A DNA stretch of 64,000 nucleotides, from positions 1 through 64,000 of the forward strand of contig JAKAFN010000007.1 of NCBI GenBank assembly GCA_021825945.1, written 5' to 3'. The translations under genes and the position numbers were made by a program. Positions 19,379 through 28,888 of this stretch are shown here, in pieces (within the stretch, counting starts at the first letter, position 1; each line of letters begins with the position of its first letter). The notes below the pieces were generated by a model. The model saw only the letters and a program-made list of their open reading frames with translations, searched no databases and was not told the origin of the DNA. Source of the DNA: Pseudomonadota bacterium. GTDB taxonomy: Bacteria > Pseudomonadota > Gammaproteobacteria > Burkholderiales > Burkholderiaceae_F.

Positions 19379-20791
19379 ATGGGGTCGGCCAATGACGTCA
19401 TGAAGATGATCGCGGATAACGAAGTCAAATTCGTCGATCTGCGTTTCACGGATACCCGCGGCAAGGAGCAGCATGTCTCCGTGCCGACCAAGATGTTCGA
19501 TGCGGAAAAGTTCACGGACGGCCACGCCTTCGACGGCTCGTCGATCGCCGGCTGGAAGGGCATCGAAGCGTCGGACATGCTGCTGATGCCCGATCCGTCG
19601 TCGGCGCGCATGGATCCGTTCCGCGAGGAAAACACCCTCATCCTCACCTGCGACGTGCATGAGCCGAACACCGGCAAGGGCTACGAGCGCGATCCGCGTT
19701 CGCTGGCCCATCGCGCCGAGGCCTACCTGAAGTCGAGCGGGATCGGCGACGTCGCCTACTTCGGTCCGGAACCCGAATTCTTCATCTTTGATTCGGTGAC
19801 CTGGAACGTCGACATGTCGGGTTCGTTCGTCAAGATCAAGTCCGAAGAAGCGCCGTGGTCGACCGGCATCGAATACGACGGCGGCAACTTGGCGCACCGT
19901 GCGCCGGTCAAGGGCGGCTACTTCCCGGTCCCGCCGGTCGATTCGCTGCAGGACATCCGTTCCGAGATGTGCCTGCTGCTCGAGCAGCAAGGCGTCGAGG
20001 TCGAGGTACACCACCATGAAGTGGCGGCCCCGGGCCAGTGCGAGATCGGCACGAAGTTCAACAGCCTCGTCAAGCGCGCCGACTGGATGCAGATCCTCAA
20101 GTACACGGTCTGGAATGTTGCCGCGTCGTACGGCAAGACGGCGACGTTCATGGCCAAGCCCGTGGTCGGCGACAATGGCTCCGGAATGCACGTGCACCAG
20201 TCCGTGTGGAAGGACGGCCAAAACCTGTTCGCCGGCAACGGCTACGCCGGCCTGTCCGAGTTCGCGTTGTATTACATCGGCGGCATCATCAAACACGCCC
20301 GCGCGCTCAATGCGATCACCAATCCCGGAACCAACTCGTACAAGCGGCTGGTGCCCGGATTCGAGGCGCCGATCAACCTCGCGTACTCGGCGCGCAACCG
20401 CTCGGCGGCCTGCCGGATCCCGTTCGTCTCCAGCCCGAAGGGGCGGCGTGTCGAAGTGCGTTTCCCGGACCCGACCGCCAATCCGTACCTGGCGTTCGCG
20501 GCTCTGCTGATGGCCGGCCTGGATGGCGTGCAGAACAAGATCCACCCCGGAGATCCGATCGACAAGAACCTGTACGACCTCGAGCCGGAAGAGGCCGCCA
20601 AGGTGCCGACCGTGGCCCACAGCCTGGACCAGGCCCTCGAAGCGCTGGACAAGGATCGCGCGTTCCTGACCCATGGCGGCGTGTTCTCGAACGATATGAT
20701 CGATGCCTACATCGCGCTCAAGCAGGAGGAAGTCACCCGCTTCCGCATGACCACGCATCCGGTCGAGTTCGATATGTACTACAGCGCGTAA
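19379..20791 (+). CDS. glnA: Glutamine synthetase, type I
   Basis: ATP-dependent synthesis of glutamine from glutamate and ammonia, the main entry of nitrogen into metabolism. 470 residues, full length, starting at ATG 19379 with GGAGGAGAGG ahead. Family features: DGSSIAGW near residue 53, the metal-binding [18 protein letters not shown] at the ATP site, and the adenylylation loop NLYDLEPEE with Tyr399, which marks the GlnE-regulated beta subgroup. Control by NtrC and sigma-54 is suggested by upstream sites, and a strong terminator follows. Confidence 0.98.
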   Translation: MGSANDVMKMIADNEVKFVDLRFTDTRGKEQHVSVPTKMFDAEKFTDGHAFDGSSIAGWKGIEASDMLLMPDPSSARMDPFREENTLILTCDVHEPNTGKGYERDPRSLAHRAEAYLKSSGIGDVAYFGPEPEFFIFDSVTWNVDMSGSFVKIKSEEAPWSTGIEYDGGNLAHRAPVKGGYFPVPPVDSLQDIRSEMCLLLEQQGVEVEVHHHEVAAPGQCEIGTKFNSLVKRADWMQILKYTVWNVAASYGKTATFMAKPVVGDNGSGMHVHQSVWKDGQNLFAGNGYAGLSEFALYYIGGIIKHARALNAITNPGTNSYKRLVPGFEAPINLAYSARNRSAACRIPFVSSPKGRRVEVRFPDPTANPYLAFAALLMAGLDGVQNKIHPGDPIDKNLYDLEPEEAAKVPTVAHSLDQALEALDKDRAFLTHGGVFSNDMIDAYIALKQEEVTRFRMTTHPVEFDMYYSA

Positions 20792-20880
20792 CCGAGTGCG
20801 CACGGTTTCCGCATTTCCGGCTCGCTCCTGTGAAGGAGCCGATCCGGGGGTGCGGGTGGCTGTGGGCGCGGCGGAAAACG

Positions 20881-20910
20881 AAAAGGGCGGCCGGACGGCC
20901 GCCCTTTTTT
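20881..20910 (+). terminator. Rho-independent terminator after glnA
   Basis: A perfect 12-bp stem (AAAAGGGCGGCC, 20,881-20,892, with its complement at 20,897-20,908) around the loop GGAC, running into a T6 tract. It also works in reverse because of the A-run, but only the plus strand has an upstream gene. Confidence 0.9.
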
Positions 20911-20973
20911 CGGGGGTTCCCTCCCGGAGCCGACGGGGTAGACTTTCTCCGTTTCGCACTTCCCTCCCGAGCC

Positions 20974-21480
20974 ATGCGCCGCGTCGCGATCCTGCTTGCC
21001 GTTGTTGTCGCGTTCGCCGGGCTGGCGGCGGGCCGTGCCGCGGCGGCACCGCTCGACAGCGTCTACGAATGCACCGACGCCGACGGGAACCGGAGCTATC
21101 AAAACGTCCCGGATTCCTCGTCCTGCCGCCGCCTGGACGGTCTGGTCGCCAGCGTCCCTACGCCGGAGCGATCCCGTACGCATCGGACGCATCGGCGGCG
21201 ACCGTATGTGATGGAGACGAATTTTCCGCGGATCAGCCCGGCGACGCAGCGGGCACGCGATCTCGGTCGCCATCGCCTGCTCGAGGACGAACTGCACACC
21301 GAAGAGGACCGGCTCGCGCGCTTGCGGGCGGAGTACGGGCGGATGCAGTCGCGGGCGGCGACGGGGGGCGTGCCCGGCGGTTCCGCCGATCGCGCGCAGC
21401 AGATATCCGAAGACATCGAACGCGCGCGCGAGAACATCGCATCCCTGCATCAGGAGCTGTTGGCGGGGAACCGGTACTGA
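20974..21480 (+). CDS. DUF4124-type periplasmic protein
   Basis: 168-residue exported protein of unknown role. From ATG 20974 it has a signal peptide ending near AGRAAAAPLDS, then a DUF4124-like segment (VYECTDADGNRSYQNVPDSS) with a paired Cys, and a C-terminal coiled coil rich in Glu and Arg (LLEDELHTEEDRLARLRAEY). Small proteins of this type often sit between glnA and ntrB in betaproteobacteria (recalled, not checked). The function in nitrogen control, if any, is unknown. Separated from glnA by a terminator, so probably transcribed on its own or with ntrB. Confidence 0.85.
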   Translation: MRRVAILLAVVVAFAGLAAGRAAAAPLDSVYECTDADGNRSYQNVPDSSSCRRLDGLVASVPTPERSRTHRTHRRRPYVMETNFPRISPATQRARDLGRHRLLEDELHTEEDRLARLRAEYGRMQSRAATGGVPGGSADRAQQISEDIERARENIASLHQELLAGNRY

Positions 21481-21604
21481 TCACGGTGGAGCCGGTTCCT
21501 CGGCCTCGCCCGTGTTCTCCACGGACGCGATGGCAGGAGGGGCGCGGATGGTCTCCGACGTGCTGCGGAATCGCATTCGACGTGGCGGAACGCCGCAGGG
21601 TTGC

Positions 21605-22702
21605 ATGATGGAAACGGAACTCGATCTCCTGTCCGTTGCGGTCCTGCTGGTCGACCGCGCCGGCGTCGTCCGGCGCGCCAATGCGGCGGCGGAGACGACC
21701 TTCGACCTTTCCCGTCGCCTGCTCGAAGGCCATGCCGCCCGTTCCTTGTTCGTGCAATCGGTCCAGATCGATGAACTGCTCGCGGGCATTCCGGCCGACG
21801 GCGAGTTTCCGCAACGGCGCCTGTTGATGGCGGTGCGTCGCTCCTTACGAGAACCGCTGCCGGTCGTGGTGGTCGCCGGTCCTGCCGCCGTCGAGGGTTT
21901 GGCGCTGGTTCTCGAAGTGTTCGATCCCGGCGTGGTCGGCAGGGTGGCGCGGGAGGACCGCCGCGCCGACATCAGCGAGACCAACCGTCGCCTGTTGCGC
22001 AATCTGGCGCACGAAATCCGCAACCCGCTGGGTGGGATTCGGGGCGCGGCGCAATTGCTCGAGTCGGAACTCTCCGGCTCCGATCAGCGCGAATACACGC
22101 GCGTCATCATTTCGGAGGCCGACCGCCTGCAGGCGCTGCTCGACCGGGTGCTGGCGCCCAGTCGCGGCCCGCGCGTCGTCGAGGCGATCAATATCCACGA
22201 GGTTTGCGAGCGGGTTCGTTCGGTCATCCTGGCCGAGCACCCTGTGGGGCTGAGGGTCGTTCGCGACTATGACGCGTCGATCCCCGAGATCGAGGCCGAC
22301 CGGGAGCAGTTGATCCAGGTCCTGCTCAATGTCGTGCGCAATGCGGCGCAAGCGCTGGCGACGCGCATCGTGCAGGACGACGCGCGCATCGTGCTACGGA
22401 CGCGGATCGCGCGGCAGGTGACGTTCGCGCGGTTTCATTGTCGGCTGGCATTGGATTTGCGTGTCATCGATAACGGTCCGGGCATTGCCGAGGAAATCCG
22501 CGAGCGGGTATTCGATCCGCTCGTTTCGGGCCGGGAAGGAGGAAGCGGTTTGGGACTGGCGCTGGCGCAGGGGTATATCGAAGACAACGGCGGCATGATC
22601 GATTTCGAGACCGAACCGGGGCGGACGGAATTCCGGATCCTGTTGCCCATCGATCAGGCCGATCGGACGACGCGAGACGACGGGGTGAGTGCAGCGGTAT
22701 GA
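21605..22702 (+). CDS. glnL: Nitrogen regulation sensor kinase NtrB
   Basis: Soluble histidine kinase that phosphorylates or dephosphorylates NtrC according to the PII nitrogen signal. From ATG 21605 the protein is 365 residues: an N-terminal PAS domain (LDLLSVAVLLVDRAGVVRRA), the H-box LAHEIRNPLGGIRGAAQLL with His136, and ATPase boxes (VVRNAAQAL; VIDNGPGI; GGSGLGLALAQGYIEDNGG). Longer in-frame starts at 21512 and 21548 are less likely because NtrB proteins begin just before the PAS core and GCAGGG precedes 21605. The stop overlaps ntrC (ATGA). Confidence 0.95.
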   Translation: MMETELDLLSVAVLLVDRAGVVRRANAAAETTFDLSRRLLEGHAARSLFVQSVQIDELLAGIPADGEFPQRRLLMAVRRSLREPLPVVVVAGPAAVEGLALVLEVFDPGVVGRVAREDRRADISETNRRLLRNLAHEIRNPLGGIRGAAQLLESELSGSDQREYTRVIISEADRLQALLDRVLAPSRGPRVVEAINIHEVCERVRSVILAEHPVGLRVVRDYDASIPEIEADREQLIQVLLNVVRNAAQALATRIVQDDARIVLRTRIARQVTFARFHCRLALDLRVIDNGPGIAEEIRERVFDPLVSGREGGSGLGLALAQGYIEDNGGMIDFETEPGRTEFRILLPIDQADRTTRDDGVSAAV

Positions 22703-24252
22703 ACAGCAGCGACGAAGAGGCAGGGCGGTCCGCCGCAGCGGACAAGTCGGGAGCGTCCGTCTGGGTGGCGGACGACGACCGGTCGATCCGATGGGTGCTC
22801 GAAAAGGCGCTGGAACGGGCTGGCTTGCCGGCGCGCATGTTCGCCAGCGCCGCCGATGTGCTCGAGGCCCTGGCGACCGAACAACCGCGGGTGCTGGTGT
22901 CGGATATCCGCATGCCGGGGACGAGCGGAATCGATTTGTTGCTGGAAGTGAAACGGCGGGCTCCCGGACTGCCGGTGATCATCATGACGGCGTACTCCGA
23001 TCTGGAGAGCGCGGTCTCGGCATTTCAGGGCGGAGCGTTCGAGTACCTGACGAAGCCGTTCGACGTCGACAAGGCAATCGCGCTCGTCCGCCGCGCGCTC
23101 GATGAAGGCGCGCCCCAGCGCGAACCGGCGACGGAATCGGTTGCGCTTCCGGAGATCCTGGGTCAGGCGCCTGCCATGCAGGAGGTGTTCCGCGCCATCG
23201 GCCGCCTCTCCCAGTCGAGTGCGACGGTATTGCTGACCGGGGAGTCCGGCAGCGGCAAGGAGGTCGTTGCGCGGGCGCTCCATCGCCACAGCACCCGGGC
23301 ATCGGGACCGTTCATCGCGCTCAACACCGCCGCGATTCCGCGTGACCTGCTGGAATCGGAATTGTTCGGGCACGAGCGGGGAGCGTTCACCGGTGCCCAG
23401 GCCACGCGTCGCGGCCGATTCGAGCAGGCGGAAGGGGGTACGCTGTTTCTCGACGAGATCGGCGACATGCCGGCGGATCTCCAGACGCGCCTGTTGCGCG
23501 TGCTATCCGACGGGTTCTTCTACCGGGTGGGCGGGCAGCAGCCCATCAAGGCCGACGCGCGGGTGATCGCGGCGACCCATCAGGATCTCGAAGGGTTGGT
23601 GCGGGCCGGACGGTTCCGCGAAGACCTCTTCCATCGTCTGAACGTCATCCGCTTGCGCCTGCCGCCGCTGCGCGAGCGTCGTGAGGACATTCCGCTGTTG
23701 GCGCGGCACTTCCTCGCCCGTAGCGCGAAGGAATTGGGCGTTGAGCCGAAGCGGCTCACCGAGGAGGCTCTGCAGTTCCTTTCGCAACTCCCGCTACCGG
23801 GAAACGTTCGCCAGCTCGAGAATCTGTGTCACTGGCTCATGGTGCTGGCGCCGGCGCAATCGATCCGCGTCGAGGATCTGCCCGCCGAGTTGCGTGCGGG
23901 AACGGTCGTCGCGGCGGCGATCCCGGTTGCCGGGGCTGCGGACGCGGTATCGGGCGGGCCCGCGATCGACACGGGCGGGACGTCCGCGGCCGTCGCGGCC
24001 GACGGCGGTGCCGTGCGTTTTGCGCCCGGGGATTGGCGAACGGGCCTGCGGGCCGAGGTGCGCAAGCGCTTGGAGGCCGGGGAATCATCCGTGATGGATG
24101 CGCTGGCGCGCGACTTCGAAACCGTGGTGATCGGTACCGTGCTCGATGCGCTGCACGGCCGGCGCATCGACGCGGCGGTTCGTCTCGGACTCGGGCGGAA
24201 CACCATCACCCGCAAGATCCGAGAGCTGAAGCTGGAGCATTCCCCGGAGTGA
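22699..24252 (+). CDS. glnG: Nitrogen regulation response regulator NtrC
   Basis: Sigma-54 activator of nitrogen-limitation genes, 517 residues. Receiver domain with phospho-acceptor Asp69 in LVSDIRMPG; central AAA+ domain with Walker A GESGSGKE, the sigma-54-contacting GAFTGA at residues 228-233, and Walker B LFLDEIGDMP; an Ala/Gly-rich linker of about 60 residues; and a C-terminal Fis-type helix-turn-helix (RRIDAAVRLGLGRNTITRKI). The start overlaps the ntrB stop (ATGA). Likely targets in this window are glnA and possibly the PEP-CTERM gene just downstream. Confidence 0.97.
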   Translation: MNSSDEEAGRSAAADKSGASVWVADDDRSIRWVLEKALERAGLPARMFASAADVLEALATEQPRVLVSDIRMPGTSGIDLLLEVKRRAPGLPVIIMTAYSDLESAVSAFQGGAFEYLTKPFDVDKAIALVRRALDEGAPQREPATESVALPEILGQAPAMQEVFRAIGRLSQSSATVLLTGESGSGKEVVARALHRHSTRASGPFIALNTAAIPRDLLESELFGHERGAFTGAQATRRGRFEQAEGGTLFLDEIGDMPADLQTRLLRVLSDGFFYRVGGQQPIKADARVIAATHQDLEGLVRAGRFREDLFHRLNVIRLRLPPLRERREDIPLLARHFLARSAKELGVEPKRLTEEALQFLSQLPLPGNVRQLENLCHWLMVLAPAQSIRVEDLPAELRAGTVVAAAIPVAGAADAVSGGPAIDTGGTSAAVAADGGAVRFAPGDWRTGLRAEVRKRLEAGESSVMDALARDFETVVIGTVLDALHGRRIDAAVRLGLGRNTITRKIRELKLEHSPE

Positions 24253-24390
24253 GTTGTTTCCCGCCCGCTGCGTGTCTACCGGGGTTTGCGCGTCCGGCGT
24301 CGGCCCTGGAATGTCGAAATTTTATACATTTTTTGCCGAAGACTTGCGGGTATTTCTTCCAATATATTGAAAAAACGGGAGATTATTCCA

Positions 24391-24408
24391 TCTGGCATCG
24401 ATGTTGCG
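24391..24408 (+). promoter_or_regulatory. Near-consensus sigma-54 promoter of the PEP-CTERM gene
   Basis: TGGCAT-N5-TTGC at 24,393-24,407 differs from the sigma-54 consensus TGGCAC-N5-TTGC at one base and has the exact 10-bp GG-to-GC spacing. Transcription would start near 24,419, about 50 bp before the ATG. No NtrC box is visible upstream, so another activator such as a PrsR-type regulator is plausible. Confidence 0.7.
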
Positions 24409-24471
24409 TCACTCCTGTCGGTGGTACCCATAGTGCAACTATCGAAATTTGGAAACGAGGGAGGGGACGTG

Positions 24472-25215
24472 ATGGAAATCTCCAGAAGTTTTTCAGGCAG
24501 TCTTCGATTCAGTGCGCTGGCGCTTGCCGTCGGTCTGACCTTCGCGGGACCGGCGTTTGCGTTGGGCAGCAATAACGGGCCGCCGGCCGGGGCGATCTTG
24601 GATCTCAACGGTCAGACGATCAATCACAATTCCTCGTCGCTCGCCACCGAGTCGGTGAACTTTACGGCCAGCCTAGCGAATACCGCGATCACGTTTGCCT
24701 TTCGCGAAGACCCGGCCTACATTCTTTTTGGCAATGCGTCGCTGATCGACGATACGACCAGTAGTTCCAACTTGCTTGCCAATGGCAATTTTTCGGGCGG
24801 AACGTACACAAACAACGGGAATTCATTTACCCCGAACGGTTGGACGTATGCAAATATTTACGGGGCGGCGGCTGGCGGACTGGTAACGACGTGCGCTGGT
24901 TTTTCCTCCGGGTATTGCTGGCGGGACGGTGCGGTGCAGGCCTACGACGCGATCAGCCAGACGGTTGCAACCACCGCGGGCGATCAGTACACGCTGTCGT
25001 TTTCGTATTGGGACAACGGCAGCCTGTCGACGTTTTCCGACTTGTCGACCAACGGAGACACGACCAACCCCGGCGGAAATGGCGTCGACATTCTTGCCTA
25101 CGCGCAAGCAGGGTTGCCTCCCCCGAGTGTTCCGGAGCCGGCCGCGCTCGGCTTGATGGGGATGGCGCTTGCGGGCGTCGGCGCGACCCGGTTGGCGCGT
25201 AAGAAGAAGGCTTGA
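24472..25215 (+). CDS. PEP-CTERM sorting domain protein
   Basis: Exported protein of 247 residues. It has a signal peptide (LALAVGLTFAGPAFA), a Ser/Thr/Asn/Gly-rich body of about 190 residues with few charges, and a C-terminal sorting signal: SVPEPAALGLMGMALAGVGA followed by the basic tail RLARKKKA. That signal is read by the exosortase EpsH/archaeosortase-like machinery linked to exopolysaccharide export. The ATG at 24472 has GAGGGGAC ahead and gives a clean signal peptide. No exosortase gene is in the window. Base composition is more AT-rich than neighbours. Body function unknown. Confidence 0.88.
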   Translation: MEISRSFSGSLRFSALALAVGLTFAGPAFALGSNNGPPAGAILDLNGQTINHNSSSLATESVNFTASLANTAITFAFREDPAYILFGNASLIDDTTSSSNLLANGNFSGGTYTNNGNSFTPNGWTYANIYGAAAGGLVTTCAGFSSGYCWRDGAVQAYDAISQTVATTAGDQYTLSFSYWDNGSLSTFSDLSTNGDTTNPGGNGVDILAYAQAGLPPPSVPEPAALGLMGMALAGVGATRLARKKKA

Positions 25216-25285
25216 CTGCGCGGCAGGAAGGCTCCCGGGGGTGGATGGCGCCGCAATCCTGCGTGGGGCGCGGCGCCTCCGGGGG

Positions 25286-26065
25286 CTACGCGACCGTGGC
25301 GATGACCGGCGCGTGATCGCTGGGCTGCTCGTTGCGGCGCGGACCGACGTCGATGGTACAGGCCGTGCACTGCGCGGCAAGCGCTCCGCTCAGCAGGATG
25401 TGGTCGATGCGCAGGCCCATCTTGCGACGGAACGCCAGATTGCGATAGTCCCACCAAGTATAGGACCGATCGGGCTGGTCGAAGAGTCGGAACGCGTCGC
25501 GCAATCCGAGGTCGAGCAGTCCGCGGAAGGCCGCGCGTTCCGGTTCGGAACACAGCACCTGGCCTTCCCATAGCGCGGGATCATGCACGTCGCGTGCTTC
25601 GGGGGCGATGTTGAAGTCGCCGGCGAGGGCCAGCCGGGGGTGGTTCGTGAGTTCCCCGCGCAGCCACCGTGCGAGCGCCCCGATCCATTCGAGCTTGTAG
25701 GCGTACTTGTCGCTGCCGACGCTCTGCCCGTTCGGGAAATAGGCGCAGACGACGCGGATGCCGTGCACGGTGACGGCGATCAGGCGCTTCTGCGGGTCGT
25801 CCTGTTCGGGCATGGCCGTCACGATGTCCTCGGCGTCATCGCCCAGGGTGTCCTTGCGCAGCAGGATGGCGACGCCGTTGTAGGTCTTCTGCCCGGCGAA
25901 CAGACTGTGGTAGCCCGCGGCGTCCAGCGCGGCCACCGGAAAATTCTCGTCGGTGAGCTTGGTTTCCTGCAGGCAGACGATGTCGACGGGCTGCGTCTGC
26001 AGCCAGGACAGGAGCTGCGGCAGGCGGACTTTGAGCGAGTTGACGTTCCAGGTGGCGATGCGCAC
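25286..26065 (-). CDS. xthA: Exodeoxyribonuclease III
   Basis: AP endonuclease and 3'-exonuclease of base-excision repair, 259 residues. Seen: the N-terminal RIATWNVNSLKVRLPQLLSW, the metal-binding Glu in CLQETKL, YNGVAILLRK, GDFNIAPE, and the catalytic NEQPSDHAPVI near the C-terminus. GTG 26065 is chosen because the conserved RIATWNVNS follows it directly; the open frame extends 11 codons further without homologous character. Lies convergently to the PEP-CTERM gene. Confidence 0.95.
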   Translation of the reverse strand: MRIATWNVNSLKVRLPQLLSWLQTQPVDIVCLQETKLTDENFPVAALDAAGYHSLFAGQKTYNGVAILLRKDTLGDDAEDIVTAMPEQDDPQKRLIAVTVHGIRVVCAYFPNGQSVGSDKYAYKLEWIGALARWLRGELTNHPRLALAGDFNIAPEARDVHDPALWEGQVLCSEPERAAFRGLLDLGLRDAFRLFDQPDRSYTWWDYRNLAFRRKMGLRIDHILLSGALAAQCTACTIDVGPRRNEQPSDHAPVIATVA

Positions 26066-26129
26066 GATCAGATCAACCTTTCCCCTGGATACACACAAGG
26101 CGCGGGAACGCGGCTGGGTGCGGGCAATC

Positions 26130-26921
26130 CTACCCGAACCGTCCGGTGATGTAGTCCTCGGTTTGCCGCTTCTTGGGCTTCGTGAACAGCTCCGCCGTCG
26201 GTCCGAACTCGATCAGCTCGCCGAGGAACATGTACGCGGTATAGGCCGAGACGCGTGCTGCCTGCTGCATGTTGTGGGTGACGATCACGATGGTGTAGTC
26301 GCCCTGGAGATCGGCCAGCAGTTGTTCGATTCGTCCCGTGGCGATCGGGTCGAGAGCCGAGGTCGGTTCATCGAGCAGCAGTACCTGCGGCCGCAGCGCC
26401 ACCGCACGGGCGATGCACAGCCGCTGCTGCTGTCCGCCGGACAGGCTCATCGCGCTACTGTGCAGCTTGTCCTTGACCTCGTCCCAGAGCGCGGCATCGC
26501 GCAACGCCTGCTCCACCCGTTCCTCGAGTTCGAAGCGCGGCAGGCGGTAATGGTGCCGCAGGCCGTAGGCGACGTTTTCGTAGATCGACAGCGGGAACGG
26601 AACCGCCTTCTGGAACACCATGCCGACGCGCGAGCGCAGGTGGTTGAGCGAATATCCGGGGTCGAGGATGTTCTCGCCGTCGAGCAGGATCGTACCTTTG
26701 GCCTCCAGGCCGGCATACGCGGAATAGATCCGGTTGAACACCCGCAGCAGCGTCGACTTGCCACAGCCCGAGGGTCCGATGATCGCCGTGACTTCGTGTT
26801 CGGGGATGTCGAGCGAGATGTTCTTGAGCGCGTGAAAGCCGCGGTAGTAGAAGTCGAGGTCACGCACCGAAATCTTGACGCGCTCGGCGTGCACGAGCGC
26901 CGGATCGCCTGTTCCGTCCAT
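26130..26921 (-). CDS. pstB: Phosphate ABC transporter ATP-binding protein PstB
   Basis: ATPase of the high-affinity phosphate importer, 263 residues. Walker [10 protein letters not shown], the signature LSGGQQQRL and Walker [13 protein letters not shown] are all intact; the phosphate-type marker segments [19 protein letters not shown] and GELIEFGP are present. ATG 26921 overlaps the pstA stop (TGATG). Last gene of the pstSCAB operon; no phoU follows. Confidence 0.97.
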   Translation of the reverse strand: MDGTGDPALVHAERVKISVRDLDFYYRGFHALKNISLDIPEHEVTAIIGPSGCGKSTLLRVFNRIYSAYAGLEAKGTILLDGENILDPGYSLNHLRSRVGMVFQKAVPFPLSIYENVAYGLRHHYRLPRFELEERVEQALRDAALWDEVKDKLHSSAMSLSGGQQQRLCIARAVALRPQVLLLDEPTSALDPIATGRIEQLLADLQGDYTIVIVTHNMQQAARVSAYTAYMFLGELIEFGPTAELFTKPKKRQTEDYITGRFG

Positions 26922-27808
26922 CACGAATGTCCCTCGACCCGATTGCGCAGCAAGAGTGCCCGCGTTCCGACGCTCAGGAGCAGCACGAACAGCGTGACGA
27001 TGAAGGCGCCGGCCCAGGCCAGCGCGTGCCAGGAGTCGTACGGGCTCATGGCGAACTGGAAGATCACGATCGGCACGCTTGCCGTCGGCACATTGAGGCT
27101 GGTTGCCCAGTATTGGTTGTTCAATGCGGTGAAGAGCAGGGGTGCCGTTTCGCCGCTGATCCGTGCCAGACCCAGCAGGATGCCGGTGAGAATGCCGGGC
27201 GCGGCGGCGCGATAGAGGATCTGCACCGTCACTTTCCACCGCGGGATTCCCAGCGACAGCGCGGCCTCGCGCATCACGTTGGGAACGAGGCGCAGGGTTT
27301 CGTCGGTGGTTCGTACGACTACCGGCAGAACGATGAGGCTCAGGGCGAGGGCACCGGCCCAGCCCGAGAAATGTCCGACCGGCCGTACCGCGACGGTGTA
27401 GACGAAAAGCCCCAGCACGATGGATGGTGCCGATAGCAGGATGTCGTTGACGAAGCGGACCAACTCCCGCAGCGCGGGACGGCGCTCGGCGAACTCCGAG
27501 AGATAGGTCCCTGCGGCCACGCCGATCGGGGCGCCGATCGCGATGCCCAGGACGCTCATCAGCAGGCTCCCGACCAGCGCGTTGGCCAGACCGCCGTCGT
27601 CGCCCGGCGGCGGGGTGATCTGCGTGAAGATCGCCGGCGTCATTGCGTGGATGCCGTTGCGGACGGTCACGAGGAGGATCCATGCAAGGCAGAACAGGCC
27701 GAACGCCGTGGCCAGGAATCCGAGCAGGTTGGCGAGCACGTTCGCAGCGCGGCGGCGGCGGTAGCGCCGCTCGACGGTGCGCGGCAGCGAGATCAGGGAA
27801 TCGGCCAT
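26921..27808 (-). CDS. pstA: Phosphate ABC transporter permease PstA
   Basis: Inner-membrane permease subunit, 295 residues with six predicted transmembrane helices. The cytoplasmic loop that docks PstB is visible ([19 protein letters not shown]) along with [14 protein letters not shown]. The ATG at 27808 overlaps the pstC stop (TGATG) and its own stop overlaps pstB. Pairs with PstC in the membrane. Confidence 0.96.
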   Translation of the reverse strand: MADSLISLPRTVERRYRRRRAANVLANLLGFLATAFGLFCLAWILLVTVRNGIHAMTPAIFTQITPPPGDDGGLANALVGSLLMSVLGIAIGAPIGVAAGTYLSEFAERRPALRELVRFVNDILLSAPSIVLGLFVYTVAVRPVGHFSGWAGALALSLIVLPVVVRTTDETLRLVPNVMREAALSLGIPRWKVTVQILYRAAAPGILTGILLGLARISGETAPLLFTALNNQYWATSLNVPTASVPIVIFQFAMSPYDSWHALAWAGAFIVTLFVLLLSVGTRALLLRNRVEGHS

Positions 27809-28803
27809 CAGCGACCCTCTCTTCGGGCGAGCCGGTAGAGCATGAAACGTGCGATCGCCAGTACGATGAACGTCACGACGAACAGCAGAAAACCCAGCGC
27901 GATGAGCGACGATAGGTAGATGTCGGAATCGGCCTCGGTGAATTCGTTGGCGAGCGTCGCGGCAATCGAGTTTCCGGGCATCAGCAGCGACAGATGCAGC
28001 GCATGTTCGTTGCCGAGGACGAAGGTGACGGCCATGGTCTCGCCCAGGGCGCGGCCCAGGCCCAGGAAAATCCCCCCGACCACCGCCGAACGGGTGTAGG
28101 GGAGCACCACCTTCCAGACCACTTCCCAGGTCGTCGAGCCCAGCGCATACGCCGATTCCTTCAACGCGTGGGGCACGGCGAGAAAGACGTCGCGCATCAC
28201 CGACGAGATGAACGGCACGACCATCACGCCGAGGACGATGCCGGCGGTGAGCATGCCGATGCCCAGCGGCGGTCCGCGGAACAGTATTCCGATTCCGGGG
28301 ATGCCGCCCAGATGGTTGTTGATCCAGGGAAGGATGTAGGTCGACATGAACGGCACGAACGAGAACAGCCCCCACATCCCATAGATGATGGAGGGAATGC
28401 CGGCGAGCAGTTCGATCGCCGCGCCCACCGGTCCGCGCATCCATCGCGGCGCGATCTCGGTGAGGAACAGTGCGATTCCGAAGCTGACCGGGACGGCGAC
28501 CAGCATCGCGATGGCGGAGGTGACGAGGGTGCCGTAGATGGGCACGAAGGCGCCGAACTGGCGGCTGACCGCATCCCAGTCGCGGCTGACGAGAAATTTC
28601 CACCCGAAGGTGTCGAAGGCAAGGCGTCCGCCCCACAACATCGAGCCGGCTGCGGCGCCGAGCACCAGCAGCACGGACACGGCGGCGCCGAACAGCATGC
28701 CGTGAAAGACGTGATCTTGGCGTGTTTCGGCGCGCGCGCGAGAGAGACGGGGCGCGTCGTCCGGAACGGCCTGGGCGGATAACGGCACGGTCGAACGTCT
28801 CAT
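27808..28803 (-). CDS. pstC: Phosphate ABC transporter permease PstC
   Basis: Inner-membrane permease, 331 residues. An N-terminal cytoplasmic leader of about 30 residues is followed by six predicted helices. Family features: [17 protein letters not shown] and the EAA loop [20 protein letters not shown]. Follows pstS after 85 bp containing a transcription-attenuating hairpin, so PstC/A/B are expected at lower levels than PstS. Confidence 0.96.
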   Translation of the reverse strand: MRRSTVPLSAQAVPDDAPRLSRARAETRQDHVFHGMLFGAAVSVLLVLGAAAGSMLWGGRLAFDTFGWKFLVSRDWDAVSRQFGAFVPIYGTLVTSAIAMLVAVPVSFGIALFLTEIAPRWMRGPVGAAIELLAGIPSIIYGMWGLFSFVPFMSTYILPWINNHLGGIPGIGILFRGPPLGIGMLTAGIVLGVMVVPFISSVMRDVFLAVPHALKESAYALGSTTWEVVWKVVLPYTRSAVVGGIFLGLGRALGETMAVTFVLGNEHALHLSLLMPGNSIAATLANEFTEADSDIYLSSLIALGFLLFVVTFIVLAIARFMLYRLARREGR

Positions 28804-28811
28804 TGCATCAG

Positions 28812-28846
28812 GGAAAAGCCCCGCGGCAGATATAGAGCCGCGGGGC
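28812..28846 (-). terminator. Attenuating terminator between pstS and pstC
   Basis: Perfect 10-bp stem GCCCCGCGGC (28,818-28,827) with GCCGCGGGGC (28,837-28,846) and a 9-nt loop; on the minus strand it is followed by TTTTCCC. It sits in the pstS-pstC gap, where partial termination favours binding-protein synthesis. Confidence 0.75.
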
Positions 28847-28888
28847 GATGGACCACTTCCGGTCGGGATTCTGACAGGAAGCCGGCGG

